Source of the DNA: Bradyrhizobium sp. BRP22
GTDB lineage: Bacteria > Pseudomonadota > Alphaproteobacteria > Rhizobiales > Xanthobacteraceae
Reading direction: 5' to 3'
Assembly (NCBI RefSeq): GCF_020194175.1
Contig: NZ_JADYVX010000002.1
Coordinates: forward strand, 1-64,000
Length of the DNA: 64,000 nt
How positions within the stretch are numbered: the first letter of the stretch is position 1; every line of letters starts with the position of its first letter. The position numbers and the translations under genes are program-made. The notes below the pieces were generated by a model. That model searched no databases. It was not told the origin of the DNA and saw only the letters and a list, made by a program, of their open reading frames with translations. Shown piece after piece: positions 1 to 9,496 of this stretch.

Positions 1-1
1 T

Positions 2-112
2 TATCTCGTGCCCCTGCTGCTCAACATTGCGTCAGCGGCCATAGCCGGCTTCCACACCCTGATCTTCTGCCCAAAAGCTAGGATCTGTCCGGAATTGAGC
101 GCGCCAGCCTAG
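2..112 (+). CDS. C-terminal end of a possible membrane protein (cut by window start)
   Basis: The frame starting at base 2 is open for 36 codons and ends in TAG at 110-112. It encodes a hydrophobic stretch (VPLLLNIASAAIAGFHTLIF) that could be a last transmembrane helix, followed by a short polar tail. Only the end of the gene is in the window, so the family cannot be named. It points towards the glutathione transferase gene, whose stop is 65 bases further on. It could also be a chance frame. Confidence 0.25.
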   Translation, partial: YLVPLLLNIASAAIAGFHTLIFCPKARICPELSAPA

Positions 113-176
113 CCGGACGCTCAAAACTATTCTTGCCCAGTCTCTTCGCTCCATCCGGGCGACAGATCCAGGCGGC

Positions 177-854
177 TTACGCCGCAAGCTTCAACAAATG
201 CGCGTCGTGCTGCTTGAGGAACGCGCGCAGCAGTTGCGGATAGTCCGCGCCGACTGCGGCCTTCACGCTCGGACGCTTCGCCAGTTCCGCGCGCCACTTC
301 CGCACCTTTGACATATCGTTGAACACCGCAAGATCGGTGAACTCATCGAACACGTCGAAATAGCGGAAGATCGGCGCAAACACCGCATCGACGAGGCTGA
401 ATCTTTCGCCCGCGAAGTATGGGCCTGCGCCGAGCGCCGCCTCGACCCGGCTAAACTTGGCGGCGACCGCCTGCCGTTTGGTCTCGAACGTCGCGGCGTC
501 CGTGGCGATCTCGAGGCCCCAGAGATCGCTCAGGATCGCAGAGCCGAATTCCATCCAGGCGCGGTGCTCGGCACGCGCCAGCGGATCCTGCGGATGCAGC
601 TTGGCGCCGGCTTGCGTCTCCTCGATATATTCGCAGATCACATTGCTCTCGAACAGCGCGACCTCGCCCCTGTCGGTCGCAACCGTCAGCACCGGCACCT
701 TCCCGAGCGGCGATATCTTCAGGAACCAGTCCGGCTTATTGGCGAGATCGATATCGATCCGTTCGAAAGCGACGCCCTTCTCCGCGAGCGCGATCACCGC
801 ACGCTGCACATAGGGACAGAGCTTGTGGCTGATCAGTTTCAACGCGGCGGCCAT
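177..854 (-). CDS. Glutathione S-transferase family protein
   Basis: 225 residues, the usual GST length. The N-terminal thioredoxin-like domain (about 1-80) has the motif LCPYVQRA near residue 12. A cysteine at the glutathione site is typical of omega- or dehydroascorbate-reductase-like GSTs rather than Tyr/Ser classes. The cis-proline (GKVPVLT) and the ESNVICEYIEE motif that bind glutathione are present, followed by the helical C-terminal domain. The start is supported by AAGGAGG six bases upstream. It probably acts in the cytosol on glutathione mixed disulfides or electrophiles; the substrate is unknown. Two palindromes lie 41-80 bases upstream of its start, so a MarR- or TetR-like repressor probably controls it. 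Confidence 0.9.
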   Translation of the reverse strand: MAAALKLISHKLCPYVQRAVIALAEKGVAFERIDIDLANKPDWFLKISPLGKVPVLTVATDRGEVALFESNVICEYIEETQAGAKLHPQDPLARAEHRAWMEFGSAILSDLWGLEIATDAATFETKRQAVAAKFSRVEAALGAGPYFAGERFSLVDAVFAPIFRYFDVFDEFTDLAVFNDMSKVRKWRAELAKRPSVKAAVGADYPQLLRAFLKQHDAHLLKLAA

Positions 855-894
855 GGCGCCCTCCTTGCTGGTTCATGCACGCACCCCGATTTAA

Positions 895-934
895 ATGCAT
901 TTGCATGAAACCGTCAAGATGGATGCAGTTGCAT
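895..934 (-). promoter_or_regulatory. Pair of ATGCA-N2-TGCAT palindromes, likely repressor operator
   Basis: ATGCATTTGCAT (895-906) and ATGCAGTTGCAT (923-934) are two copies of the same 12-bp palindrome with centres 28 bp apart. They lie between the start of the GST gene (854) and the end of anmK (938). A spacing near three helical turns suits two repressor dimers on one DNA face. No regulator gene is adjacent. Confidence 0.55.
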
Positions 935-937
935 CTA

Positions 938-2041
938 TCAGGGCCGCGCGATGACGCCGCCGGTCATCGGGATCGGCACGCCGGTGGTGGCGGGATAACT
1001 CAGCGGCAGGCCCTTCATCCCCCGGACCGCAAGGAAGCCGAAAGCCTGTGCCTCGATCGCATCCGCCGACCAGCCGAGCGCATCGGCCGCTTCGACGGTC
1101 GCGGGCGCAACCCGCTCGCGCAGCATCCGCAGCATGGTCAGATTGCGCGCGCCGCCGCCGGCGACGATCCAGCTCTTCGGCACCTTGGGCAGTAGCGGCA
1201 CCACGCGAGCGATCGCGGCGGCAGTGAAGGCGGTCAGCGTCGCCGCGCCGTCGGCGGGCGCGACCTCGCCGAGCCTTAACGCGGCGAAATCATTGCGGTC
1301 GAGCGATTTCGGCGGCGGCAGCGCGAAGAACGGCAATTCCAGCGCGCGCGCAATCCAGGCCTCATCCGCCCTGCCCTGTGCGGCAAACCGGCCGTCGCAG
1401 TCGAACGGCTGGCTCATGACGCGGAACATGTAGTCGTCGAGCAGCGCGTTGCCGGGACCGGTGTCGCAGGCGATCAGCGTGTCGGTCCCGTCGATATACG
1501 TGATGTTGGAGACGCCGCCGACATTCACTACCACGGTCGGCCCCTCCCGCGGCACGGATTGCACAAGCGCCCGGTGATAGACCGGCACGAGGGGCGCGCC
1601 CTGACCGCCGGCCTCGACATCGGCGGCACGGAAATCGTGCATCACGGGAATGTGGATGGCCTTCGCCAGCGCCGGGGCGTCGCCGATCTGCACCGTCAAC
1701 CTGCGCTCGGGCCGGTGCAGCACGGTCTGGCCGTGGAAGCCGACAATATCGATCTCCTCCGGCGTGATTCGATTTTGCGCGATGAAGGCGGCCACCGCCT
1801 CGGCATGCGCCAGCGTCACGGCGCGTTCGGCCTCGCCCAGGATTCCGGGCCGCGCGTCGCGATGCGACAGATGAACGGCTTCGGTGAGCGCCTGGCGCAG
1901 CAGGCCGCGCTCGGCATTGGTGTAGGGCCGGTAGCCGGACGGCCCGAACGACTTGACCTGCTTTCCGTCGGTTTCGATCAGTGCAACGTCGACCCCATCG
2001 AGCGAGGTCCCGCTCATCAGACCGAGTGCGGTCAACATCAT
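938..2041 (-). CDS. anmK: Anhydro-N-acetylmuramic acid kinase
   Basis: 367 residues, normal family length. AnmK hydrolyses and phosphorylates 1,6-anhydro-MurNAc from recycled murein to MurNAc-6-phosphate in the cytosol. The N-terminal phosphate-binding motif LMSGTSLDGVDVAL is intact, as are VGFHGQTVLHRP, the DTGPGNALLD segment and the C-terminal GGGARN nucleotide-binding loop. GAAGG seven bases before the first ATG supports the start, where two ATGs are adjacent. It is transcribed away from tyrS, as in many alphaproteobacteria where the two genes are divergent. Confidence 0.95.
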   Translation of the reverse strand: MMLTALGLMSGTSLDGVDVALIETDGKQVKSFGPSGYRPYTNAERGLLRQALTEAVHLSHRDARPGILGEAERAVTLAHAEAVAAFIAQNRITPEEIDIVGFHGQTVLHRPERRLTVQIGDAPALAKAIHIPVMHDFRAADVEAGGQGAPLVPVYHRALVQSVPREGPTVVVNVGGVSNITYIDGTDTLIACDTGPGNALLDDYMFRVMSQPFDCDGRFAAQGRADEAWIARALELPFFALPPPKSLDRNDFAALRLGEVAPADGAATLTAFTAAAIARVVPLLPKVPKSWIVAGGGARNLTMLRMLRERVAPATVEAADALGWSADAIEAQAFGFLAVRGMKGLPLSYPATTGVPIPMTGGVIARP

Positions 2042-2084
2042 CCGTGTGCCTTCGACGCCCCTTTGCCCTGCCCTGACGCCCGAC

Positions 2085-2111
2085 TTGTATCAAACAAGCA
2101 CATCTTATAAT
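2085..2111 (+). promoter_or_regulatory. Candidate sigma-70 promoter of tyrS
   Basis: TTGTAT (2085-2090) and a consensus TATAAT (2106-2111) are separated by 15 bp, in the divergent anmK-tyrS intergenic region. The -10 box is perfect but the spacing is short, so the -35 assignment is uncertain. It predicts a leader of roughly 88 bases before the tyrS ATG. Confidence 0.4.
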
Positions 2112-2205
2112 GCCACAGCGTTCCCTGCGGCGGCAGCCCGTTCGGTCATAGTTCCGCAACTGGCTGCAATTACCGTAAAATAAGAATGATCAGAGTCGCC
2201 GACAA

Positions 2206-3462
2206 ATGACTACATTTAAATCGGATTTTATGAATGAGCTGCAGTGGCGCGGCTTCATTCATCAGGTGTCGGACGCCGCGGGCATCGACGCGCTCGCCGC
2301 CAAGGGAGAGGTCGTGGCCTATGTGGGCTACGACTGCACCGCCCCGTCTCTGCATATCGGCCATTTGTTGTCGGCCATGATGCTGCACTGGCTGCAGGAA
2401 ACCGGTGCGGGCAGGCCGATCACATTGATGGGCGGCGGCACTACCCGCGTCGGTGACCCCTCCGGCAAGGACGAAACGCGCCAAATTCTCTCCATCGAGC
2501 AGATCGACGCGAACAAGGAATCGATCAAGCACGTTTTCAAGCGATTCCTGAAGTTCGGGGACGGCAAGACCGACGCCGTGATGGCCGACAATGCGGAGTG
2601 GCTGACCAAGCTCAACTACATCGAGATGTTGCGGGACATCGGTCGTCATTTCTCCGTGAACCGCATGCTTTCCATGGACTCGGTCAAGCTCCGCCTCGAG
2701 CGCGACCAGGAGATGAGCTTCATCGAATTCAACTACATGATCCTGCAGTCCTACGACTTTGTCGAACTGGCGCGTCGGTACGGCTGCAATCTGCAGATGG
2801 GCGGGTCCGATCAGTGGGGAAACATCGTGACCGGTGTCGACCTCGGCCGCCGCATGGGCACCCGTCAGCTCTACGCACTGACCACACCGCTGTTGACCAC
2901 GGCCTCCGGCGCCAAGATGGGCAAGACCGCGGCCGGCGCGGTGTGGCTGAACGCCGACCAGTTCAGCCCCTACGATTACTGGCAATACTGGCGCAACACC
3001 GAAGACGCCGACGTCGGGCGCTTCCTGAAACTGTTCACGACGCTTTCGATGAGCGAGATCGCGAAATTGGAGGCGCTGCAGGGCTCCGAGATCAACGAGG
3101 CCAAGAAGGTGCTGGCGACGGAAGCGACCGCCCTGCTCCACGGCCGCGACGCCGCCAATGAAGCCGCCGAGACCGCGCGGCGCACCTTCGAGGAAGGCGC
3201 GCTGGCCGAGACGCTGCCAACGGTGGAAATTCCGCGCGGCGAACTGGATGCCGGCATCGGCGTGCTCGCAGCCTATGTGAAGGCCGGCCTTGTCGCTTCC
3301 AACGGCGAGGCCCGGCGCCAGATCAAGGGCGGCGGACTGCGCGTCAACGACATCGCCGTCACCGACGAGAAGATGGTGCTGACGCCGTTGAACCTCACCG
3401 CGGAAGGCGTGATCAAGCTGTCGCTCGGCAAGAAGCGGCACGTCCTGTTGAGGGCTGCATAG
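2206..3462 (+). CDS. tyrS: Tyrosine--tRNA ligase
   Basis: 418 residues. Charges tRNA-Tyr with tyrosine in the cytosol. The class I signature HIGH is at residues 50-53, and the KMSKS-equivalent loop reads KMGKT near residue 237. The tyrosine pocket segment YMILQSYDF and the MGGSDQWGN motif are present. A C-terminal S4-like RNA-binding domain starts near residue 350 ([18 protein letters not shown]). The first ATG is taken; a second ATG eight codons on is possible, and neither has a strong ribosome binding site. Confidence 0.97.
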   Translation: MTTFKSDFMNELQWRGFIHQVSDAAGIDALAAKGEVVAYVGYDCTAPSLHIGHLLSAMMLHWLQETGAGRPITLMGGGTTRVGDPSGKDETRQILSIEQIDANKESIKHVFKRFLKFGDGKTDAVMADNAEWLTKLNYIEMLRDIGRHFSVNRMLSMDSVKLRLERDQEMSFIEFNYMILQSYDFVELARRYGCNLQMGGSDQWGNIVTGVDLGRRMGTRQLYALTTPLLTTASGAKMGKTAAGAVWLNADQFSPYDYWQYWRNTEDADVGRFLKLFTTLSMSEIAKLEALQGSEINEAKKVLATEATALLHGRDAANEAAETARRTFEEGALAETLPTVEIPRGELDAGIGVLAAYVKAGLVASNGEARRQIKGGGLRVNDIAVTDEKMVLTPLNLTAEGVIKLSLGKKRHVLLRAA

Positions 3463-3517
3463 GCGCATTCGCTTTTTGCGGCTTGCGGGGAGGCGCGGAA
3501 ACGCGCTCCCTCCCTTC

Positions 3518-4759
3518 ATGGACAAGAACACGCCTGGGGAGAAAAACGCCGCGAAGCCGCCGACGCGCGTCGCGCTCAACGTGCTTGCGTTGTGCTTTGC
3601 ACTCTCGGTAATCGGTCGCGGCCTCGGCGAGAGTTTCACCGTCTTCCTCAAACCGATCTCGGAAAGTTTTGGCTGGGATCGCGCGCAGATCGTCTCGGTC
3701 TATTCGCTGACCTGGCTTGCCGGCGGCCTGACCGCGCCGCTGATCGGTCGCCTGTTCGACCATTCGGGGCCGCGCGCCGTCTATTCGCTCGGACTGCTCC
3801 TGCTCGGCGGTTCGTTCCTGGTCGCGGCGCACGCGCAATATCTCTGGCAATTGCAGTTCAGCATCGGCCTCTGCGTCGGCGTCGGGATCGCCTTCATCGG
3901 CAATGTGCCGAACTCGATCCTGCTCGGCCGCTGGTTCGGCCCTCGCCTGCCGACCGCGATGGCGGTGGTCTATTCCGCCACCGGCGCCGGCGTGCTGGTG
4001 CTGCTGCCGGCCTCGCAAATCCTGATCGATCACGTCGGCTGGCGCGGCGCCTACCAGATCTTCGGCATCACGGCGTTGTGCCTGCTGGTGCCATTATTGC
4101 TGTTGCCATGGCGACGCTTCTCGCGTGGCTCGCCGCATGTGGTGAAAAAGGTCGATCCTGACATCGTCGACGAAGGCTGGACGCTGCTGAGCGCGATGCG
4201 CCACCACGCGTTCTGGGCGCTGTTTGCGACCTTCTTCTTCACCGCGATCGGCATGTATGCGATCTCGGCACAGATCGTGGCCTATCTGATCGACGCCGGC
4301 TTCCCGCCGCTGCAGGCTGCGACCGCGTGGGGCTTCAGCGGCGTCGTGCTCCTGTTCGGCATGCTCGGTGTTTCCGAACTCGATGGCATCATCGGGCGCC
4401 GGCCGTCGGTCCTGTTCAGCTATGCAGTCTCGATCCTCGGCATCATCCTGCTCTGGCTGTTGCAGTGGTATCCGAACTTCTGGCTGCTGACCGGCTTCGT
4501 CGTCTCCTTCGGCAGCATGATCGGCTCCCGCGGGCCGCTGCTCACGGCCACCGCCATGAAGCTCTTCCGCGGCAAGCGGGTCGGCACGATCTACGGCACG
4601 GTCTCGATCGGCAGCGGGCTCGGCTCCGCGTTCGGCTCGTGGGCCGGCGGCCTGATCCACGACTTCACCCACAGCTACAATCCGGTGATCGCCTTCGCGC
4701 TGGTCAGCGTAGTCATCGGAATGATTCCGTTCCTGGTGGTGCCGGCGCTGCGCCGCTGA
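3518..4759 (+). CDS. MFS transporter, monocarboxylate/oxalate-type
   Basis: 413 residues with about twelve hydrophobic segments and a hydrophilic central loop. The MFS motif between helices 2 and 3 appears as GRLFDHSGPR. The family is related to oxalate:formate and monocarboxylate carriers in the inner membrane; the substrate cannot be told from sequence. I chose the ATG at 3518 (MDKNTPGEKN) because upstream codons are not protein-like. The 55 bases after tyrS contain a GC-rich hairpin (3487-3514, GGGAGGCGCG with CGCGCTCCC) just before the start. It has no T-run, so it could be a weak terminator or could mask the start. Confidence 0.85.
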   Translation: MDKNTPGEKNAAKPPTRVALNVLALCFALSVIGRGLGESFTVFLKPISESFGWDRAQIVSVYSLTWLAGGLTAPLIGRLFDHSGPRAVYSLGLLLLGGSFLVAAHAQYLWQLQFSIGLCVGVGIAFIGNVPNSILLGRWFGPRLPTAMAVVYSATGAGVLVLLPASQILIDHVGWRGAYQIFGITALCLLVPLLLLPWRRFSRGSPHVVKKVDPDIVDEGWTLLSAMRHHAFWALFATFFFTAIGMYAISAQIVAYLIDAGFPPLQAATAWGFSGVVLLFGMLGVSELDGIIGRRPSVLFSYAVSILGIILLWLLQWYPNFWLLTGFVVSFGSMIGSRGPLLTATAMKLFRGKRVGTIYGTVSIGSGLGSAFGSWAGGLIHDFTHSYNPVIAFALVSVVIGMIPFLVVPALRR

Positions 4760-4875
4760 CCAAGTCATCGTGTTCGCCGCGCGCCTCGGAGGTATCCCCT
4801 TGATGGCCTGCCGCATTCACCATTGGTAAGACAGTTTCTGCTACGCCTCGGGAAACTATTCCCGCAGAGGCCGCA

Positions 4876-6573
4876 ATGAACCTTCTCAGCCGACTGACGA
4901 TCCGCACCAAACTCGCCAGCATGGTGGTTCTCGCGGCACTGACCGTTTTCGCGATCGTCGCGGGTGCGGCCTGGATCAACCGAAACCGGATGCTGGACGA
5001 TCGTGTCGCCCAGATGCGGACCGCCGTCGACCTGCTCTACGGCGTGGCGCAGTCGTTGCAGGAAGATGTCGCGGCCGGCAAGATGACAATTGCCGAGGCG
5101 AAGGAACAGTTTCGCCAGCGCGGCCGGAAAATGACCTTCAACAACGGCCAGGGATATCCCAACGCCTACAATATCGCGGACACGTCGCTGCTGTTGAACA
5201 CGGCCAATCCCAAACTCGAAGGCAAGATCAACGGCACCAAGGATGCCAATGGCGTGCTGATCGCCGATGCCCAGATCGCCGCCGGCCGGCAGAGCCCCGA
5301 AGGCGGCACCACGTCCTACCTTTATCCGCGTCCCGGTCAGACCGTGGCGGCGCGGAAAATGACCTATGTTCGCGCCTTCGAGCCGTGGAACATCGTCATG
5401 AGCTACGGACTCTACGTGGATGACATCGACGCCGACATGAATGCCGTGCTGCTGCAGCTGGGCGCGATCGGCGGCGGTCTCATGCTGCTGATGGGGCTGT
5501 TGTCTTGGCTGATTGCCCGCGACGTCGTGGGCGCGCTGGAGCGCCAGAAGAACCGGATGCAGCGCATTGCCGAAGGCTCGCTCGACGAAGCGGTCGAGGA
5601 GACTGGGCGCGGCGATGAGATCGGCCGCATGGCGGAAACGCTGGAGGTGCTGCGGCAGACCGCGATCACCGCACGGGCGCTGGAAGCCGAACAGGTTGCG
5701 ACCAAGCAGCGGAGCGAAAAGGAAAAGCGCGACGCCCTGATTGCGCTCGCCGATCGCTTTGACGCATCGGTTGGCCAGCTCGTCGGATTGATGGCGTCGG
5801 GATCCAGCGAGCTGGAAACCACCGCGAAGTCGATGTCCGCGACAGCCGAAGGCACCAATCATCGCGCATCCGTGGTCGGCTCGGCGGCAACGGAAGCAAG
5901 CTCCCGCGTCCAGACCGTCGCCTCGGCTGCCGAGGAATTGTCCTCGTCGATCTCCGAGATCAGCCGTCAGGTCACCCAGTCCGCCAATATCACCGGCCGC
6001 GCCGTCGAAAGCGCGCGCCGCACCGATACCATCGTGCGTGCGCTCGCCGACGGTGCCCAGCAGATCGAGCACGTCGCCGAGCTGATCTCCAGCATTGCCG
6101 AGCAGACCAACCTCCTGGCGCTCAACGCCACGATCGAGGCCGCGCGCGCCGGTGAAGCCGGCCGCGGCTTTGCCGTGGTTGCTTCCGAGGTCAAGAGCCT
6201 GGCGAGCCAGACTGCGGAAGCGACCAAGGAGATCGGCACGCGTATCGCGCAGATCCAAGGCGCAACCAGGGAGGCGGTCGAGGCGATCGACGGCATCACT
6301 GCCACGATCGAAGAGGTCAGCACGATCGCAACATCGATCGGCTCCGCGATCGAGCAACAGGGCGCCGCAACAGCCGAGATCGCGCGCAGCGTGTCGCAGA
6401 CGGCGGAAGCGACCAGGGAGGTGACGACCAATATCGGCGGCGTCAGCGCCGCAGCCAACGAGACCGGCAATGCCGCAGGACTGGTGCTCGCCGCGGCCAG
6501 CAACCTCTCCAAGCAGGCCGAACAGCTTTCCGGCGAAGTCTCGACGTTCCTCGCCGGCGTCCGCGCCGCGTAA
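4876..6573 (+). CDS. Methyl-accepting chemotaxis protein with Cache sensor
   Basis: 565 residues. An N-terminal membrane helix (about 11-31) is followed by a periplasmic sCache-like domain ([23 protein letters not shown]) to about residue 190. A second membrane helix (about 195-215), a HAMP linker and a long coiled-coil signalling domain follow. The MCP hairpin signature is intact ([20 protein letters not shown], then [15 protein letters not shown]). It senses a small ligand and controls CheA; the ligand is unknown, though such domains often bind carboxylates. GAGG five bases upstream supports the start. No che genes are adjacent, so it is an orphan receptor. Confidence 0.93.
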   Translation: MNLLSRLTIRTKLASMVVLAALTVFAIVAGAAWINRNRMLDDRVAQMRTAVDLLYGVAQSLQEDVAAGKMTIAEAKEQFRQRGRKMTFNNGQGYPNAYNIADTSLLLNTANPKLEGKINGTKDANGVLIADAQIAAGRQSPEGGTTSYLYPRPGQTVAARKMTYVRAFEPWNIVMSYGLYVDDIDADMNAVLLQLGAIGGGLMLLMGLLSWLIARDVVGALERQKNRMQRIAEGSLDEAVEETGRGDEIGRMAETLEVLRQTAITARALEAEQVATKQRSEKEKRDALIALADRFDASVGQLVGLMASGSSELETTAKSMSATAEGTNHRASVVGSAATEASSRVQTVASAAEELSSSISEISRQVTQSANITGRAVESARRTDTIVRALADGAQQIEHVAELISSIAEQTNLLALNATIEAARAGEAGRGFAVVASEVKSLASQTAEATKEIGTRIAQIQGATREAVEAIDGITATIEEVSTIATSIGSAIEQQGAATAEIARSVSQTAEATREVTTNIGGVSAAANETGNAAGLVLAAASNLSKQAEQLSGEVSTFLAGVRAA

Positions 6574-6648
6574 GCGGGCGCTTTGCTACGAGGCCATTGA
6601 ATCGGGTGTACGCACGCCGACAGCATGTCAGGCGGCGTCTAACGCTGC

Positions 6649-6846
6649 TCAAAACAGAAAAAAGGTCCCGATCAGGATGCCCGCAGCAAAGGACCAAAGT
6701 CCCAAGGTGCAGGCTGAAACGACGCGGACGAGGTTGCGAAGCTGCTCTTCGTGCTCCTCCTCCGCTGTCTTATGGAGCTGAGCCGTCACTGGCACTGCCC
6801 TGCCCATTCTTTGCTCGGAATTCGCAGGATTTACGCCCCAAATCAT
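6649..6846 (-). CDS. Small single-pass membrane protein
   Basis: Up to 65 residues. A charged helix (KTAEEEHEEQLRNLVRVV) leads into one clear membrane segment (LGLWSFAAGILIGTFFLF) that ends at the stop. Amphipathic stretch plus C-terminal anchor is typical of real small membrane proteins. The start is uncertain: the first ATG (6846) lacks a binding site, and an ATG at 6807 or a nearby GTG after AGGG are alternatives. No family recognised. Confidence 0.45.
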   Translation of the reverse strand: MIWGVNPANSEQRMGRAVPVTAQLHKTAEEEHEEQLRNLVRVVSACTLGLWSFAAGILIGTFFLF

Positions 6847-7107
6847 GGTGAAGGCGGGGCAATAGCCCCCGCAGCGATGCCAATGCCGTGATCAGTTCCC
6901 TGCAGTTAACGGGGTCAATAAACCTCGCGCCAGTTGCCGAAGCCGGCCGGCGTCAAACCCGGCCAGGTCAAACGCTGCAATTAAGCAAGCGCACAGTGAT
7001 GTCGGGCCGACCTCAGACAGCAGGCATGGTGAAGCTGGAGCGCAGACTTAAGGCCAGGCGCGGACATCACTGACCTCGCAATGCGTGGTCTCAAATTGCG
7101 ACGTAAC

Positions 7108-7242
7108 TCAGCCCTTCACTGGCTTCCTGCGCGACGGAGCGACTGGAACATGCTCCGTGGTGCTTGTCACGATCTGCGGTTTCCCATCGGATGCGTGGCT
7201 TCTTAGCGTCTCCAGCACCAGAAAGAACTTTTCGGCAAGCAT
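7108..7242 (-). CDS. Small conserved-looking protein of 44 residues
   Basis: ATG at 7242 to TGA at 7108. It has a hydrophobic helical first half (MLAEKFFLVLETLRSH) and a second half with QIVTSTTEHVPVAPSRRKP. I have an impression that short proteins of this layout occur in bradyrhizobia, but cannot check it. A stop lies in frame shortly upstream, so the ATG is the only normal start. Function unknown; a larger overlapping minus frame (7091-7381) looks less protein-like. Confidence 0.4.
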   Translation of the reverse strand: MLAEKFFLVLETLRSHASDGKPQIVTSTTEHVPVAPSRRKPVKG

Positions 7243-7632
7243 AGCGTAAACCTCGCTGACCTTTGCATCTCCCGGATTTCAACGAGTCGAATTGGCGAGC
7301 AATTGAACCACTCGCACGGGATGGCGACAAATGGATTCGCGCGGCAAAGTTAGGCTGGCGGTGGTTTTCCTCGTTTTGCAAGCCGCGGTCCCGGAGCGAT
7401 GAAAGCTCAATCGGGCCTTATTCGACGTTGTCGTCCCAACATTGACATCGCCTGTCTTTCTTGCGCTGCGACAATGCGTCCATTCCGTCCGAGTGGGCCA
7501 GAATGAAAGCTTAAACTTTGCCTGATCCGGCTTGCCCAAGCAGATAATCTCTTCACGGCGATTGATGTCGTTCTTCTTTTGGATCGCGCTACGATGTGTT
7601 ATCCAATCGTCATCCAACCGTCACACAATCTC

Positions 7633-9420
7633 ATGCCAGAATCCGACCTACCGACGCCGGCCAAGGCAAGTACACACGCCGTGCACGAGCTCGATAACGT
7701 TCCTGCCACGCAGGACAACAAAAGGGCGGAAGAGTCTGTTGCCTCCAAGCAACACGGCATCACAGAACCCAGCCCGCAGGAGTCGCCGAAGATTCTCCCT
7801 GAAGAGTCGCAACGTCATACGGCGCAGAGTCAAGGCGACGACCCAACGTCAGAACCGCGCGTTCAAAACGGTGGCCACCCTCCCGGCAGTGAGATCGAAC
7901 TCAAGCTTCTTGTCGATGCCGATCGCATGGCGGATTTCAACGCCGCTCCGATCATTGCGACGAATGCACGCAACAAGGGCACACGAAAGCACCTCAAATC
8001 CGTCTACTACGATACGCCCAAGCGGACGCTGAGACAAAACGGATTAAGCTTGCGAGTTCGCCAGAACGGCACACGGTTCGTGCAGACCGTGAAAGCCGAA
8101 TTCGCAGACGATCCGCTCCGGCGTGGCGAGTGGGAGGCGAATGTTCCATCGATTGCGCCCGATGTCGAACTCGCGATGCCCTTCATTCCGCCCAAACTTC
8201 GCTCGGATCTCAGACGTGATCCGCTTGAGGCGGTCTTCACCGCTGACATCCACCGGCACGCGCGAATCGTTGAGCTGCCGTCGGGAACGATCGAGGTCGC
8301 TTTCGATCAGGGATCGCTGAAGTCGGGCAATCAATCGATGTCCGTGAGCGAGATCGAGTTGGAGCTCAAGGGTGGAAGCGCGAGCGCGATTTACGACCTC
8401 GCGCTGCGTCTCGCGGATCATGGGCAAGTGCGACCGTCAATCCGCAGCAAGTCGGCGCGCGGCTATGACCTCGCGGCCAATGCCTCCCCAGCCCTGCGGA
8501 AACCGCGAAAGCTTCGGCTCGATCCGGCAATATCCCTCGATGAGGCCTTTGCAAAGATCCTGCGCTCCTGCCTTCACCATCTGCTTGGATCTCTGGCGGC
8601 GGCTGAGGACGGTCGTGATCCTGAGGGAGTCCACCAGCTTCGCGTGTCGCTGCGCCGCCTTCGCGCGGCCCTGGATCTGATGCGATCCGTCGGCCCGTTG
8701 AGCAACCTCGACTCGTTCCGGTCGGAAGCAAGGTGGCTGGCGCAAAACCTATCCGCCGCGCGTGATTGGGATATGTTTCAACGGGGGACGCTGCCGACCA
8801 TCGCGCGGGCCTGTCCGTCGGTCGCCGGCTTCGATGCCCTGGAGCAGATCGCAGAGAATTGCCGATCAGCGGCCTACCAGAAGGTGCGTCTCGCGCTGGC
8901 CGACCGCCGCTGCTCATGTTTCCTGATCGGCCTCGGCGGCTGGATCGAGGCCAGAGGATGGCGCAGCGACGTCGCCGCCGAAGATCTCGGACGACTGGCC
9001 GAGCCCGCCATCAACTTCGCCGGACGCATCCTGTCGGATCAGTATGCAAGAGTGCTGAAGCGCGGTCGCCGCTTCAAATCGCTTCCGGCGGAAAAGCTGC
9101 ACCGATTGAGGCTCGCGGCGAAGCGACTGCGTTACGTCGGCGACTTCCTGTTGCCGCTGTACAGAGACCGAAAGTCCGTCAGGCGGTTCTCTCGCAGGCT
9201 CGCTGACTTACAGGAGGAACTTGGCTCCTTTAACGACATGGCGATCACGGACTCGCTTTTTGCTGAACTCGGTGGCGAGCTCTCGCAGAGCCGCACAGCT
9301 ACAGCCGCGATCGCCGGTTGGCAGGCGCATGCATCGATCGGCGTCGAGGCACGCCTGCGAAACACGTGGCAGGATTTCAGGAAAACCAAGGCACCGTGGT
9401 TGAGAGGAGCCGAGGGGTGA
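7633..9420 (+). CDS. CYTH and CHAD domain protein
   Basis: 595 residues from the ATG at 7633. An unstructured N-terminus (about 75 residues) precedes a CYTH triphosphate-tunnel domain opening with SEIELKLLVD, the ExExK signature. It has further Arg/Lys-rich strands (LSLRVRQNGTRFVQTVKAEF) and an acidic SEIELELKGG strand. From about residue 300 there is a CHAD helical domain rich in conserved His and Arg (VHQLRVSLRRLRAAL; LHRLRLAAKRLRYVGDF). CYTH enzymes cleave inorganic triphosphate, and CHAD domains bind polyphosphate. The cytosolic role is probably polyphosphate or triphosphate metabolism. An ATG 54 bases upstream is possible but its codons look non-coding. Confidence 0.88.
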   Translation: MPESDLPTPAKASTHAVHELDNVPATQDNKRAEESVASKQHGITEPSPQESPKILPEESQRHTAQSQGDDPTSEPRVQNGGHPPGSEIELKLLVDADRMADFNAAPIIATNARNKGTRKHLKSVYYDTPKRTLRQNGLSLRVRQNGTRFVQTVKAEFADDPLRRGEWEANVPSIAPDVELAMPFIPPKLRSDLRRDPLEAVFTADIHRHARIVELPSGTIEVAFDQGSLKSGNQSMSVSEIELELKGGSASAIYDLALRLADHGQVRPSIRSKSARGYDLAANASPALRKPRKLRLDPAISLDEAFAKILRSCLHHLLGSLAAAEDGRDPEGVHQLRVSLRRLRAALDLMRSVGPLSNLDSFRSEARWLAQNLSAARDWDMFQRGTLPTIARACPSVAGFDALEQIAENCRSAAYQKVRLALADRRCSCFLIGLGGWIEARGWRSDVAAEDLGRLAEPAINFAGRILSDQYARVLKRGRRFKSLPAEKLHRLRLAAKRLRYVGDFLLPLYRDRKSVRRFSRRLADLQEELGSFNDMAITDSLFAELGGELSQSRTATAAIAGWQAHASIGVEARLRNTWQDFRKTKAPWLRGAEG

Positions 9421-9496
9421 CTGCCGCTGTCGATGACTTCGGCGCGGCATCTCGCGGGCGGTGGACTCGGCGGCCGAATGGGAGGCCGTGGACCGC

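Larger units (their letters stand above)
6574..7632. other. Gene-poor stretch with two likely small genes
   Basis: About 1 kb between the chemoreceptor and the CYTH-CHAD gene. It contains two minus-strand small genes listed separately (6649-6846 and 7108-7242). The remaining frames, such as a plus frame at 6888-7073, have no protein-like features. GC drops noticeably from about 7440 towards the CYTH-CHAD start. Confidence 0.5.

Noticed and set aside
4765..6357. 530-codon minus-strand frame
   Set aside because: Shadow of the chemoreceptor gene; composition biased and no family match.
7091..7381. 96-codon minus-strand frame
   Set aside because: Ser/Arg-rich and unlike a protein; another frame in the same place (7108-7242) reads much better.
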